Positions 8,341 through 18,279 are shown, numbered from the stretch's first letter. The stretch: 64,000 bases of DNA from Pediococcus inopinatus (GCF_002982135.1 NZ_CP019981.1:1-64000), one strand, 5' to 3'. A program made the numbers and translations. The notes: a model not told the origin generated them from the letters alone.

Positions 8341-9200
8341 AGGATCATTTTGAAAATAGTATGCAGTTTAAAGCATATCTAAAAAAGCAAGCAAAGAAGC
8401 GCAAGATTTCTGTACAGTTGATGTTACAGGGAGTCATGTTAGATGAATTACTTGAGCGAATTTCAGTATCTGATATGAAAAATAACTTTATCTTAAAAGG
8501 TGGTTTTCTAATTGCTTCGTTGATTGGAACTGATACGCGGACAACCATGGATTTAGATACAACGATTATCGGATTACCAGTAACAATAAAATCAATGAAA
8601 ATAGCCGTTATTCAAATTTGTGCGATTCAATTACCTAATGATTCAATTCAACTTGAATTCAAAAAGATAGAACCTATTCGTAAAAAAGATGAATACAATG
8701 GGTATCGAGTTCATATTGTTGCACATTATTTTAAAATTCAAACGACAATAAAGATTGATATATCAACAGGTGATAAAATTACTCCTAAAGAAACGAAATA
8801 TGGACATAAGCTGTTGACTGAAGAGAGAACGATCAATGTCATGGCATATAACGTTGAAACTGTTCTTGCCGAAAAATTGGAATCTATTATTTCTAGATCA
8901 ATTGGTAATACTAGAGTCAAGGATTTTTATGACGTTTACATGTTAGAAAAATTAGAGAAAGGGAATATTGATTTGGAAATACTTAGAGTGGCTGTAAAAA
9001 ATACTAGTAAAAAACGAGGTAGTTTAAGATTAATGTCAAATTACTTAAAAGTATTAAAGCTAATTAAAGAAAATCCAGAATTACAGAGAACATGGAAACT
9101 CTATGCAGAAGAAAATGAATATGTGAAAAATATCGATTTTTCAGAAACATGTTTGGCGATACAGTATCTTTTTGATCGTATTTTCGAGAAAAATAAATAA
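8337..9200 (+). CDS. abiEii: AbiEii nucleotidyltransferase toxin
   Basis: The first ATG in frame is 8361 (279 residues), but the only good ribosome site, GGAGG at 8325-8329, is 7 bases before an in-frame ATA at 8337, which would add eight residues (IKDHFENS). Family motifs, numbered from the ATG: KGGFLIASLIG (46-56), then TTMDLDTT with the DxD metal-binding pair at 64 and 66, KIDISTGD near 130, and AEKLESI..RVKDFYDVYML near 170-195. AbiEii/AbiGii toxins transfer nucleotides, in related proteins onto tRNA, halting growth upon infection. The gene overlaps or abuts abiEi. Start codon is uncertain; the family call is firm. Confidence 0.87.
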   Translation: MKDHFENSMQFKAYLKKQAKKRKISVQLMLQGVMLDELLERISVSDMKNNFILKGGFLIASLIGTDTRTTMDLDTTIIGLPVTIKSMKIAVIQICAIQLPNDSIQLEFKKIEPIRKKDEYNGYRVHIVAHYFKIQTTIKIDISTGDKITPKETKYGHKLLTEERTINVMAYNVETVLAEKLESIISRSIGNTRVKDFYDVYMLEKLEKGNIDLEILRVAVKNTSKKRGSLRLMSNYLKVLKLIKENPELQRTWKLYAEENEYVKNIDFSETCLAIQYLFDRIFEKNK

Positions 9201-9210
9201 GAATCATCTA

Positions 9211-9247
9211 GAAACGTCGAGACTGGTTGAAAGTCTCGGCGTTTTTA
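9211..9247 (+). terminator. Rho-independent terminator after abiE
   Basis: Stem AACGTCGAGACT / AGTCTCGGCGTT, 7-base loop, T5. Confidence 0.85.
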
Positions 9248-9370
9248 TTTACCTTTAAAGACACAGACTGCACAATATACTGTAAAATAGATAAAGAGCG
9301 TATTAGGCCTGAATTCCAAATAATCAAGATCAGGAAATATTAAAAACTGCGGAGAGTATGGGGAGCCAAA

Positions 9371-12370
9371 ATGTCACTTTATAAAACTAGGGGAGAAATC
9401 CCATTTGAGAATGAGTTTATTGAAACACTTTGCCAAAATGGATGGACATATTTAGCGGAGTTAGATAATGCAACACCTAAACAACTTGAAGAGCACTTTA
9501 GAGAAGTCTTGAACCAGAATAATCAAGCTGTTTTATCAGATGTTGACATTACTGATAAAGAAATGGAAGATATTATGCGGTTTATCAGCGGATTGACCCC
9601 TGTTGAAACGAATCGTTTTTTAACTAAAGGGTACGCTGCCGAAATTAATTTAACTAGGGAAAATCCAGAGCTTGGCAAGATTCAGCTTCGTGCATTTTGG
9701 CGAGATGATGTTGCCGGTGGGTCAATGCGCTACGAAGTTATTAAGCAGGCAATTCGTCCTGGAATGGAAGACAAAGTTTCGGATCCGAATCGTCGTTTTG
9801 ATGTGACACTCCTTTTTAACGGGATGCCATTAATTCAAATTGAGGAGAAAAAGGTAGATGTCAGTTTAAAACTGGCAACAAATCAGATTGCAAAATATAA
9901 GTCAGAACATAAATATGATGGTTTATATTCTCTTGTCCAAATTTTTGTTGCACTCAAAGAAGACTCAAGCCGTTATTTTGCCAATCAAAAATCAGCCGAT
10001 AACTTTAATGACAAATTTTTCTTTGAATGGCTTGATTCTTCTAATAAGGCTGTCCGAAATTGGAAACAATTTACTGAAGAGTTTCTTAAAATACCAATGG
10101 CTCATAATATCATTAGTAACTTTACGTTAGTTAATAGTGAGAACTTAGTAGTCTTACGCCCTTACCAAATTCATGCTGTGCAGGCAATCCGAGAAGCTTT
10201 TGCACAACATAAAGACGGGTATGTCTGGCACGCAACTGGATCTGGCAAAACGATGACGGCTTATAAAACAGCAACATTACTGCAGCGTGATCCGGGTAAT
10301 CAGGTTATTTTCTTATCTGATCGAAAAGAATTGGATTCACAATCTGGGAAAAACTTCTCCATGTTTTCTAGCGGTAGTGATGATAATGTTTTTGAAATCA
10401 ATAGTACTAGTGATCTGATTCGTCATTTTAAATCAAATAAAACCGGAATTATAGTGACAACCATTAATAAAATGAAGATAGCGGTTGATAAACATAATGC
10501 CCGAATCGCTGAAGGCAAAAAAGGCATTTTTGATAAAGTAATGGATCAGCGACTAGTTTTTATTGTAGATGAAGCTCACCGTTCACAGTTTGGTGAAATG
10601 CAGAGAGTAATTAAACAAGCCTTTCCAAAACAAAATTGGTATGGATTTACCGGGACACCAATTTTTGAATTTAATAAAACAGCACAGGATCAAACTACTG
10701 AAACGCAATTTGGACCTGAACTGCATCGATACAATATTGGCAATGCATTAAATGATGGCGCAATCCTAAAATTTAATTCTGAATATGTAAATTTGGCACA
10801 GGCTACAGATCAAGATAACAAAGAGGTCGATGAGCCTGATTTACCAGATGATTTTTATGATGGCAATTCTGAAGAGTCAGATAAATATCGAGATAAAGTA
10901 GCAAAATGGATTATCAAAAATTGGCAAAAAAAATCAGTTAATGGTAGTTTTAACGCGATTTTAGCGACCAATTCTATTCAACAAGCAGTAAAATTTTACA
11001 ATGTTTTTAAACAAAAACGTGAAAATGGCAAATCCAATTTAAAAGTTGCGATTACGTATTCATTAAATGAAAATGGTGATGGTAATCAAAAGCAACGTGA
11101 AGGTCTGGTAGAAGCAATGAAAGATTACTCATTGCAATACACAAATAGTGAATCTACGTTTACGTTAGATAATATGAATGCCTATATTGAAGATGTGGCT
11201 AAAAGAGCCGCACGAATGGAAGGACAGTATCGGCATATTAAACCAGAAGAGTCGATCGACCTGACAATTGTAGTTGCGCGTTTGCTTACTGGCTTTGATG
11301 CCCAGCGTTTAAACACGCTCTACCTTGATAAACTCATGGAGTATCAAGGGTTGATTCAGGCTTATGCGCGAACTAACCGTGTTTTTGATAACAATAAACC
11401 TCAAGGAAATATTGTCGTTTTTCGGAGACCTAAATTGATGGAAGAAAGAACGAAGGATGCTTTTGAAAAGTATGCTGGAGAAGGTTCTTTTAAAAAAGTC
11501 TTTCGACCCGAATTTGATCAAATGCAGGAAGAATTTCAAGAAGAAGTCGCCAATTTACGCCGGAAGGTACCTCAGGCAGAAGATGCTAATGACTTACAAG
11601 ATGAAACACAAGACGATCAAATTGAATTTTTGACCCGTTTTAGAAATTTAGCTAAAAAATTACAATATATTGCTTCGTATTCTGAATTTAATTGGGATCA
11701 ACAGGCAGAAGAGTATGGGATTACCCAAGAGGAATATGGGTATTATCAAGGTGCTTTTGAAAATATCAAAGCTGTTGTCACTGAACGTCAAGATGAGCAA
11801 CCAGATGACCCTGAACAACAAGAATTATTAAATTTTGATTTTGATGATGTCGTTATTCATGAACTTGTAATTGATAAAGAATATGTGCTGACTTTAGCAA
11901 CTAAGGCAATTCAAACTCAGCATGAATTCATGGAAACCAAAACAGAGAAGGATAAACACCGAACAGAAGACGCACAAAAAGAATTAGAAACAGCTTTAGA
12001 GAAATATGCAAAATCTGGGCATTCGCTGACTGCTGAACAAATTAAATCTTTTGTAAGTGAAACTGATATAATGCAGGGAGATAAAAATTTTGATGCTATA
12101 AGATCTTTCGCAATGCGTCAGGATCGCAAGAAGAAACGAGCAATTCTGGATTTTAGTGATGAATGGGGCCTTGATCCTGATCAACTCACACGTTTGAATA
12201 CAGAATATGTTGCTAATGGCAAATTTGATCATGAACGCGATTTACGAAAAACAGCTGATATAGCGACAGCTGAAATGAATGGACATGTCTTTAAAAACGT
12301 TCTTCAATATAAAACAGCTGCTGCGAATGCATCAAAAGAATTCATTGGAAAAGAATTAGCCAAATACTAG
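9371..12370 (+). CDS. hsdR: Type I restriction enzyme, HsdR subunit
   Basis: 999 residues, the normal HsdR size. The N-terminal PD-(D/E)xK nuclease is seen in RRFDVTLLFNGMPLIQIEEKK (about residues 140-160). SF2 translocase motifs are WHATGSGKTMTAYK (Walker A, about 285), IVDEAHRSQFGEM (DEAH, about 398), YGFTGTP, and VVARLLTGFDAQRLNTLYLDK and AYARTNRV (motifs V-VI). The C-terminus is helical and charged for binding to the methylase complex. It cuts unmodified DNA after ATP-driven translocation, in complex with HsdM and HsdS. GGGGAG precedes ATG 9371. First gene of hsdRMS. Confidence 0.95.
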   Translation: MSLYKTRGEIPFENEFIETLCQNGWTYLAELDNATPKQLEEHFREVLNQNNQAVLSDVDITDKEMEDIMRFISGLTPVETNRFLTKGYAAEINLTRENPELGKIQLRAFWRDDVAGGSMRYEVIKQAIRPGMEDKVSDPNRRFDVTLLFNGMPLIQIEEKKVDVSLKLATNQIAKYKSEHKYDGLYSLVQIFVALKEDSSRYFANQKSADNFNDKFFFEWLDSSNKAVRNWKQFTEEFLKIPMAHNIISNFTLVNSENLVVLRPYQIHAVQAIREAFAQHKDGYVWHATGSGKTMTAYKTATLLQRDPGNQVIFLSDRKELDSQSGKNFSMFSSGSDDNVFEINSTSDLIRHFKSNKTGIIVTTINKMKIAVDKHNARIAEGKKGIFDKVMDQRLVFIVDEAHRSQFGEMQRVIKQAFPKQNWYGFTGTPIFEFNKTAQDQTTETQFGPELHRYNIGNALNDGAILKFNSEYVNLAQATDQDNKEVDEPDLPDDFYDGNSEESDKYRDKVAKWIIKNWQKKSVNGSFNAILATNSIQQAVKFYNVFKQKRENGKSNLKVAITYSLNENGDGNQKQREGLVEAMKDYSLQYTNSESTFTLDNMNAYIEDVAKRAARMEGQYRHIKPEESIDLTIVVARLLTGFDAQRLNTLYLDKLMEYQGLIQAYARTNRVFDNNKPQGNIVVFRRPKLMEERTKDAFEKYAGEGSFKKVFRPEFDQMQEEFQEEVANLRRKVPQAEDANDLQDETQDDQIEFLTRFRNLAKKLQYIASYSEFNWDQQAEEYGITQEEYGYYQGAFENIKAVVTERQDEQPDDPEQQELLNFDFDDVVIHELVIDKEYVLTLATKAIQTQHEFMETKTEKDKHRTEDAQKELETALEKYAKSGHSLTAEQIKSFVSETDIMQGDKNFDAIRSFAMRQDRKKKRAILDFSDEWGLDPDQLTRLNTEYVANGKFDHERDLRKTADIATAEMNGHVFKNVLQYKTAAANASKEFIGKELAKY

Positions 12371-12388
12371 TGAAGAGGGATATTTAAC

Positions 12389-13975
12389 ATGAAAGACAGC
12401 AGTCAGACTTTAGAACAAGCCCTATGGAATGCCGCCAATGTATTACGTGGGAAAATGGATGCGAATGAATATAAAAACTATTTATTAGGTTTAATTTTCT
12501 ATCGATTTTTAAGTGATCGGACACTCAATACTGTCATGGCAGAAACTGAAGAGGACGGAGATCCGTTAGAAACTTATAAACGATATTGGAATGACCAACA
12601 TGATGATATTGTGGATGTTTTATATGATTCTTTAGGCTTTATTATTAAACCAGATGAGCTCTTCGATAGTATTGTGACACGGATTCAAAACCATCAATTT
12701 CAAGTTTCTGATTTAAAAAATGCATTATTTAATTTAGAACAATCAGTTAAGGGACACGAGTCAGAGGAAGATTTCGATGGCTTGTTCTCGGATATTGATT
12801 TGGATTCGACGCGTCTTGGTAAAAATCCGAGTCAAGTGATGAATGATACAATAATGGCACTTAAAGATATTGATTTTAGTGAGGATCGGGATGTCCTCGG
12901 GGATGCCTATGAATATTTGATTAGTGAATTTGCTATGAGTGCGGGCAAAAAAGCTGGTGAATTCTATACACCACGAACTGTTAGTGAAATCATTTCTCAA
13001 ATTGTTACGATCGGTCATAAAGAAGGTAAAGATCAAATTCGGAGTGTTTATGATCCTGCGTTGGGTTCTGGTTCTCTGTTGTTGACTGTTGCAAGCCAAG
13101 TTACTGGTGATCTGCATATTAGTTATCATGGACAAGAATTAAACACCACCACGTTCAACTTGGCACGTATGAATTTAATGTTGCATGGTGTTCATTATGA
13201 AGATATCTATGTTCGTAATGGAGATACACTTGATGCTGATTGGCCAACTGTAGAACCTTATCAGTTTGATGCAGTTGTTATGAATCCCCCTTATTCTGCT
13301 CATTGGGATAACAATGAAAAACGTTTGAGTGATCCACGTTTTCGGGATTTTGGTGCATTAGCTCCCAAATCTAAAGCAGACTATGCTTTCTTATTGCATG
13401 GCTTATATCATTTGAAGCCAACGGGAACGATGGGAATTGTTCTGCCTCATGGAGTACTTTTCCGTGGTGCTAAGGAAGGTAAGATTCGGCAACAATTGAT
13501 TGATAAAAACATGATTGATGCAGTGATTGGGTTGCCAGCCAATATCTTTTTCTCTACTTCAATTCCAACTTTGATTATGATTTTAAAAAAGAATAAAGAT
13601 AGCAAAGACATTCTATTTATTGATGCTTCGAATGAATTCTCAAAAGAGAAGAATCAAAACGTTCTTACGCAAAATAATATAGATAAAATTGTGAATACTT
13701 ATAAAGAACGAAAGAATGTAGATAAGTATGCACACGTGGCTAGCTTAGATGAAATTAGAGAGAACGAATATAACCTAAATATTCCACGTTATGTCGATAC
13801 GTTTGAGGAAGAACCTCCAGTGGATGTGGCTAAACTGAGTCAAGAAATGCGTGCAACTGATGCAGAAATTAGTCAGCTAACAGATGATATTAGTGGGATG
13901 CTTGATGATTTAGTTGGTCAAGACACTGACGCTCAACAGCAGCTTACGAAAATTAAGGAGTTGTTTAAACAATGA
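12389..13975 (+). CDS. hsdM: Type I DNA methyltransferase, HsdM subunit
   Basis: 528 residues: N-terminal HsdM helical domain, then the N6-adenine methylase fold with AGEFYTPRTVSEI, SAM motif DPALGSGSLLL (about 229) and catalytic NPPYS (about 300). Together with HsdS it methylates adenine in a bipartite target, protecting self DNA and licensing HsdR. Starts 18 bases after hsdR and overlaps hsdS by four bases (ATGA), so translation is coupled. Confidence 0.95.
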   Translation: MKDSSQTLEQALWNAANVLRGKMDANEYKNYLLGLIFYRFLSDRTLNTVMAETEEDGDPLETYKRYWNDQHDDIVDVLYDSLGFIIKPDELFDSIVTRIQNHQFQVSDLKNALFNLEQSVKGHESEEDFDGLFSDIDLDSTRLGKNPSQVMNDTIMALKDIDFSEDRDVLGDAYEYLISEFAMSAGKKAGEFYTPRTVSEIISQIVTIGHKEGKDQIRSVYDPALGSGSLLLTVASQVTGDLHISYHGQELNTTTFNLARMNLMLHGVHYEDIYVRNGDTLDADWPTVEPYQFDAVVMNPPYSAHWDNNEKRLSDPRFRDFGALAPKSKADYAFLLHGLYHLKPTGTMGIVLPHGVLFRGAKEGKIRQQLIDKNMIDAVIGLPANIFFSTSIPTLIMILKKNKDSKDILFIDASNEFSKEKNQNVLTQNNIDKIVNTYKERKNVDKYAHVASLDEIRENEYNLNIPRYVDTFEEEPPVDVAKLSQEMRATDAEISQLTDDISGMLDDLVGQDTDAQQQLTKIKELFKQ

Positions 13976-15150
13976 GCGAACAAAAACAGCCAAAAGTCCG
14001 TTTTTCGGGATTTGATGACGCTTGGGAACAGTGTACGTTAAAAGACGTTTCCGCTCGTATCACGCGAAAAAATTCAAATTTAGAAAGTAATCTGCCTTTA
14101 ACTATTTCGGCACAAGATGGTTTGGTGGATCAGAACACCTTCTTTGGAAAAACTATCGCAAGTAAAGATACTACAGGATATTTCTTACTTAAGAAAGGAG
14201 AATTTGCTTATAACAAAAGCTATTCTAAGGGTTATCCGTTTGGTGCAGTGAAAAGATTAGACAAGTATGACGAGGGTGTTCTTTCTACTCTTTATATTGT
14301 TTTTGCTCCTCGACATATTTCCTCAACTTTTCTAGCAGTATATTATGATTCAAAAAGTTGGTATAAAGAAATTTATCGGAATGCTGCAGAGGGAGCAAGA
14401 AATCATGGGCTATTGAATATATCCTCGAGTGATTTCTTTGATTCTAAATTGACTATTCCTTCAGATAAAAATGAGCAACGATTCATTGGACGATTTATAA
14501 AGACAATAGATAAGCTTATCGCTGCCAATCAACGACAGCTTGAAGAGCTAAAAACTATCAAAAAGCTTGCTATGCAGAAGATTTTTGATCAAGAATGGCG
14601 TTTTAATGGGTTCACTGACGCTTGGGAACAGCGTAAGTTGGGTCAAATAGCGAATATTGTAATGGGACAATCACCTAGCTCAATAAATTACACTGATAAT
14701 CCTAACGATGCAATTCTGGTTCAAGGGAATGCTGACATGAAAAATGGTTTGGTGAATCCAAGGGTTTGGACAACACAAATAACGAAACAGGCAAACTCTG
14801 GATCTATAATTTTAAGTGTGCGAGCACCAGTTGGTGAAGTTGGAAAAACCGAATATGATGTAGTTTTAGGACGCGGAGTTGCTGCAATATCAGGTGGCGA
14901 GTTTCTTTTCCAATACCTTAAAAAAATGAATATCAAGGGGTATTGGTCAAAATATAGTACGGGATCAACTTTTGAATCTATTAATTCTAATGACATCATA
15001 AACGCAAATATATCCGTACCATCAAAAAATGAGCAGCAGTTGGTTGGTAAGTTTTTTTTTAAATTAGATAACCTTATCGCTGCCAATCAAAGTAAGTCTG
15101 AACAACTTAAAAAATTAAAAAAATGGTTTATGCAAAATATGTTTATGTGA
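13972..15150 (+). CDS. hsdS: Type I specificity subunit HsdS (expressed copy)
   Basis: 392 residues with two target-recognition domains, each opened by DAWEQ(C/R) (at 14017-14040 and 14617-14640) and closed by a helical spacer containing LIAANQ(R/S) (14512-14539 and about 15069). HsdS determines which DNA half-sites the enzyme reads. The same two conserved blocks recur in silent cassettes at 17.7-18.8 kb, one in inverted orientation, next to a tyrosine recombinase. This copy is therefore probably the expressed member of an invertible set. Confidence 0.93.
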   Translation: MSEQKQPKVRFSGFDDAWEQCTLKDVSARITRKNSNLESNLPLTISAQDGLVDQNTFFGKTIASKDTTGYFLLKKGEFAYNKSYSKGYPFGAVKRLDKYDEGVLSTLYIVFAPRHISSTFLAVYYDSKSWYKEIYRNAAEGARNHGLLNISSSDFFDSKLTIPSDKNEQRFIGRFIKTIDKLIAANQRQLEELKTIKKLAMQKIFDQEWRFNGFTDAWEQRKLGQIANIVMGQSPSSINYTDNPNDAILVQGNADMKNGLVNPRVWTTQITKQANSGSIILSVRAPVGEVGKTEYDVVLGRGVAAISGGEFLFQYLKKMNIKGYWSKYSTGSTFESINSNDIINANISVPSKNEQQLVGKFFFKLDNLIAANQSKSEQLKKLKKWFMQNMFM

Positions 15151-15248
15151 TATTTGGTATGTTTTACAACTTAACGCAGCTGATGAGCGTCAATCTCAAT
15201 ATTGGAGTAACTAAAAACTAGTAAATTTTGCTATAAATCTGTAAGAAT

Positions 15249-15280
15249 AAATTAGGAAATTTAATTTTCCTAATTTTTTT
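15249..15280 (+). terminator. Rho-independent terminator between hsdS and recombinase
   Basis: AAATTAGGAAA / TTTTCCTAATTT hairpin with a 5-base loop and T run. It separates recombinase expression from hsdRMS. Confidence 0.75.
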
Positions 15281-15296
15281 ATACGGAGGTGTCGTA

Positions 15297-16214
15297 ATGA
15301 CACAAGAATTGAAGCTACACAAATATTTTGATCAATGGATGAAACTGTATAAATTAGATGCAGTTAGGCCAGTAACTTATCGGAAGTATGAGATGACTCA
15401 CCGACAGTTAGTTGGTTTAGTACCTGATCTAAAGATGTCTGAGTTGTCCCGATTGACGTATCAACAATTACTAAATGATTATGCAGAAACACATGAGCGA
15501 CAAACTGTGATGGATTTTCATCGACATATTAAAAGCGCCTTGATCGATGCCTTGGAAGAAGGACTTTTAGATCGTGATCCTACGCGTAAGGCAATCATAA
15601 AAGGGACTCCGCATAGGAAGCATAAAGTAAAGTTTCTTAGCCAACACGAGGTTCAAGATTTGTTAAATGGCTTAGTGTTAGATGAGGGTGTTAATTGGGA
15701 TTATTTTATTTTACTAATTGCAAAGACAGGATTGCGATTTGCTGAAGCTTTGGCTGTTACACCGAAGGATTTTGATTTTGCACATCAGTATCTGAATATT
15801 AGTAAGACATGGGATTACAAGTCCGTAGAATCGGGATTTGCACCCACTAAAAATAAATCCTCAGTTAGAAAAGTTCAGTTGGACTGGCAAACAGTTATTC
15901 AATTTTCACAATTAACTAAAAATTTACCGGAAGATGAGCCCGTTTTTGTGCGATCTAAGGTGTATAACGATACGGTTAACCATTATCTTGAAAGACTCTG
16001 TAAAAGAGCTAACATTCCGGTTATATCCATTCATGGGCTAAGACATACACATGCGTCATTGTTGCTTTATGCTGGTGTCAGTATTGCATCAGTGGCTAGG
16101 CGATTAGGTCATTCTAATATGACTACAACGCAGCAAACTTATTTGCATATTATTCAAGAATTGGAGAATCAAGATAACGACAAGGTAATGAAACATCTAG
16201 CCAGCTTAATATAA
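15297..16214 (+). CDS. Tyrosine recombinase (XerC/D-like), candidate hsdS invertase
   Basis: 305 residues with an N-terminal SAM-like core-binding domain and a C-terminal catalytic domain. Catalytic residues are visible: Arg in AKTGLRFAEAL (about 146), HGLRHTHAS (His and Arg, about 246-249), LGHSN, and the nucleophile Tyr in QQTYLHI (about 281). GGAGGTG precedes ATG 15297. It sits between the expressed hsdS and two silent cassettes that share inverted repeats with it, the arrangement of phase-variable type I systems such as S. pneumoniae SpnIII with CreX. The role as invertase is inferred from context; a phage-type integrase is less likely, as no phage genes flank it. Confidence 0.88.
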   Translation: MTQELKLHKYFDQWMKLYKLDAVRPVTYRKYEMTHRQLVGLVPDLKMSELSRLTYQQLLNDYAETHERQTVMDFHRHIKSALIDALEEGLLDRDPTRKAIIKGTPHRKHKVKFLSQHEVQDLLNGLVLDEGVNWDYFILLIAKTGLRFAEALAVTPKDFDFAHQYLNISKTWDYKSVESGFAPTKNKSSVRKVQLDWQTVIQFSQLTKNLPEDEPVFVRSKVYNDTVNHYLERLCKRANIPVISIHGLRHTHASLLLYAGVSIASVARRLGHSNMTTTQQTYLHIIQELENQDNDKVMKHLASLI

Positions 16215-16226
16215 GAAAAGACTTAT

Positions 16227-16260
16227 AAGTCATGGAGGACCACGTTTCCATGGCTTTTTG
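16227..16260 (+). terminator. Rho-independent terminator of the recombinase gene
   Basis: Stem AAGTCATGGA / TCCATGGCTT with a 10-base loop, then T5. The ISL3 element inserted exactly in its 3' arm and T tract (target GGCTTTTT). A perfect palindrome GACTTATAAGTC (16220-16231) overlaps its base. Confidence 0.7.
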
Positions 16261-17733
16261 GCTCTTTGTCAAATCCTGTTGATAGATGAATTTGGGACAC
16301 TGTTAGAAGTTATGCAACTTCTAACAGTGTCTTTTTGTTTGGTTTGGTTCTCATTTGTTGTAATTTAACTCTTGAAACTAAGTGGTGATAATTTCGGAAA
16401 CCGAAGGCAGTTCTTTGAATTTGCTTAATCATTCTATTGATCCCTTCAATTGGACCATTAGAATACTTTGATTCACTGGCATTGAGGACTATTTCAAGAT
16501 TCTTTTTAAATGTGGTTAAAACATCTTTCATTTGCGAGCTAAGCTTATCGTTGTTATATAAATATTGAACAAGACCATCTTTGTCGTGATTTTTAAGACA
16601 TATCATAATGCCTTGCATGGCGTTATAAGTATTTAACAGTCTTTCATCAACATCTAGACCTAACTGAACTCTTTCGAGTTGAGTTACTTGTTTCCTAAGG
16701 TGTCGATCGAAAAATGTTTTTTTAATCTCAAGCTCATCGAAGTGTTTTAAATAAAGTTTCCAGGAGAATTTAAGCATCCGATATTCCTTGGATTGTTTCT
16801 TGTATTCTTTCATAATTTGAACGCGACTTTGGTTAAAAGATCTAGTCATCATCGCAACAATATGAAAACGATCGACAATTATTTTGGCATTTGGAAATAC
16901 CAATCTGGCGATATCTTGATAGTAACTATTAAGGTCCAGAGAAACTGTCTTTACTTGCTTTCTAGCGGTGCTGTCAAACTTATTAAAGTAATCAATAATA
17001 GTTTGTTTAAAGCGATCCGGTAGGATCTGTTGAATTTCATGATCACCATCACCGTTAATACAAAGAAAGTGGAAATCGCCGCCAACACCACGAAATTCAT
17101 CCATAGATAAGTGCTCAGGTAAAGAATGATAATTTCTCCGAAATAGATCATCATAGTTGTCTAAATAGCGACAAACGGTACTGGGAGAAACACTATTGTC
17201 TAAAGCAATACTAGTCTGAGTACGATCATCCTGAAGATGCATGAATATTTTTTGTCTGGTAGCTTTGGAAATATTACAATACTTATTGACGAGGTCTGTT
17301 GTTGCCATTACCGAGTTTCCACAATTTTTACAGATTAATCGTTCTTTATGAAGTTCAAGATAGACGGGCTCACTAGCGTTGGCCGACGGATATGAAACGC
17401 GTGACACATAGTGTCCGTTATGACTAAAGTTTTCAAAACCACATTGAGGACACCTTGTATAAGTGGCTTTTACATTGGCAACATAGACTTTAGCAGGTTT
17501 TGATTTTATGAATTGATGCTTATAACTGAAAAAAATAACATTTGGGTCTTTAATACTGAGTGAAAATTTTATATTATTATCTATAGGGTTCATGGTTTCT
17601 CACATCCTTTGATGATGCTGTAGTGGGTGGATTTTTTTGTGTGTGGGGACCTGTGGGCCTCTTTTTTTTTCAAAAAAATCCTGTTAATAGATTACCACAT
17701 TGGTAGTTCATCAACAGGAAAAAGTATAGAGCC
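16260..17733 (-). mobile_element. ISL3-family insertion sequence, complete
   Basis: 1474 bp. Imperfect terminal inverted repeats begin GGCTCTTTGTCAAATCCTGT at 16260 and end with TCAACAGG...TAGAGCC at 17733. They are flanked by identical 8-bp duplications GGCTTTTT at 16252-16259 and 17734-17741, the size known for this family. One transposase gene fills it. Confidence 0.92.
16310..17593 (-). CDS. tnp: ISL3-family transposase
   Basis: 427 residues, full length. N-terminal zinc-binding CPQCG and CKNCG pairs (about residues 45-95), a helix-turn-helix (TSIALDNSVSPSTVCRYLDNY), then the DDE transposase domain with MDEFRG, VSLDLNSYYQDIARLVFPNAKIIVDRFHI (first and second Asp regions), and the last acidic residue in SNGPIEGINRMIKQIQR. 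No disabling mutation is seen, so the element may be active. Confidence 0.95.
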   Translation of the reverse strand: MNPIDNNIKFSLSIKDPNVIFFSYKHQFIKSKPAKVYVANVKATYTRCPQCGFENFSHNGHYVSRVSYPSANASEPVYLELHKERLICKNCGNSVMATTDLVNKYCNISKATRQKIFMHLQDDRTQTSIALDNSVSPSTVCRYLDNYDDLFRRNYHSLPEHLSMDEFRGVGGDFHFLCINGDGDHEIQQILPDRFKQTIIDYFNKFDSTARKQVKTVSLDLNSYYQDIARLVFPNAKIIVDRFHIVAMMTRSFNQSRVQIMKEYKKQSKEYRMLKFSWKLYLKHFDELEIKKTFFDRHLRKQVTQLERVQLGLDVDERLLNTYNAMQGIMICLKNHDKDGLVQYLYNNDKLSSQMKDVLTTFKKNLEIVLNASESKYSNGPIEGINRMIKQIQRTAFGFRNYHHLVSRVKLQQMRTKPNKKTLLEVA

Positions 17734-18238
17734 GGCTTTTTTGCTGTCGTTGATTGGCAGCGAGAAGGTTGTCAATGCTTTTAAGTAACGCTGAAATCTT
17801 TTTTTGTTCAAAAAATTCAGGATACATTTCGGCAAAATTTTCTACATCTTTTTTCGATAAATTAGTTTGTGATACTCCATCATCAAACTTTAAAAAATAA
17901 GGGCTTCTGTTCATTAATGAACTTAGAAAAAATGAACTTATATTATTTTTGGGAGTGATACCAGCAATTCTCTGATTCAGAGAATATTTGTTGTTTTTTG
18001 AAATCAAAAAAGTTCGCGCTAAAGCTCTGCCATTTGGCACGTCACTCAGAACAAACGCAATATCGCCTTTTACCAAAGGTTCCATTTGTATATTGGTAAA
18101 TTTTTTTACTAGTCCGTTTGTTGATACAAATTTTGAATTTACGACGATGTATTTTCCATTGCTAGAAATACTTTTTTCATGTCCTTTTCCATTCCTATAT
18201 TCAGCTACTTTATCTAATTTACGCTGTTCCCAAGCGTT
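17711..18238 (-). pseudogene. Silent hsdS cassette (inverted orientation)
   Basis: On the minus strand a single HsdS recognition domain is open from just after a stop codon: AWEQRKLDKVAEYRNG..., through QRIAGITPKNNISSFFLSSL, to ISALLKSIDNLLAANQRQ. It has no start codon or ribosome site of its own. The opening repeat (minus 18238-18215) shares ACGCTTGGGAACAGCGTAA with the second block of the expressed hsdS (14618-14636). The closing repeat (17743-17770) matches the block at 14512-14539 except for three bases. Its original tail is replaced by IS sequence (ends KSRLYTFSC instead of the pre-insertion KSHGNVVLHDL). It is a donor for recombination, not an expressed gene. Confidence 0.85.
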
Positions 18239-18279
18239 AGCGCAATTTTAGCATTAAAAAAGCACTTTAAAAGTTGGGT

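Noticed and set aside
15297..16214. Prophage integrase / genomic-island attachment
   Set aside because: No phage genes, no attL/attR pair seen; flanking hsdS inverted repeats explain the recombinase better.
16293..16330. Hairpin TAGAAGTTATG region near the ISL3 left end as an attachment site
   Set aside because: GACACTGTTAGAAGTTATGCAACTTCTAACAGTGTC is an internal IS hairpin just after the transposase stop and acts as its terminator, not a separate site.
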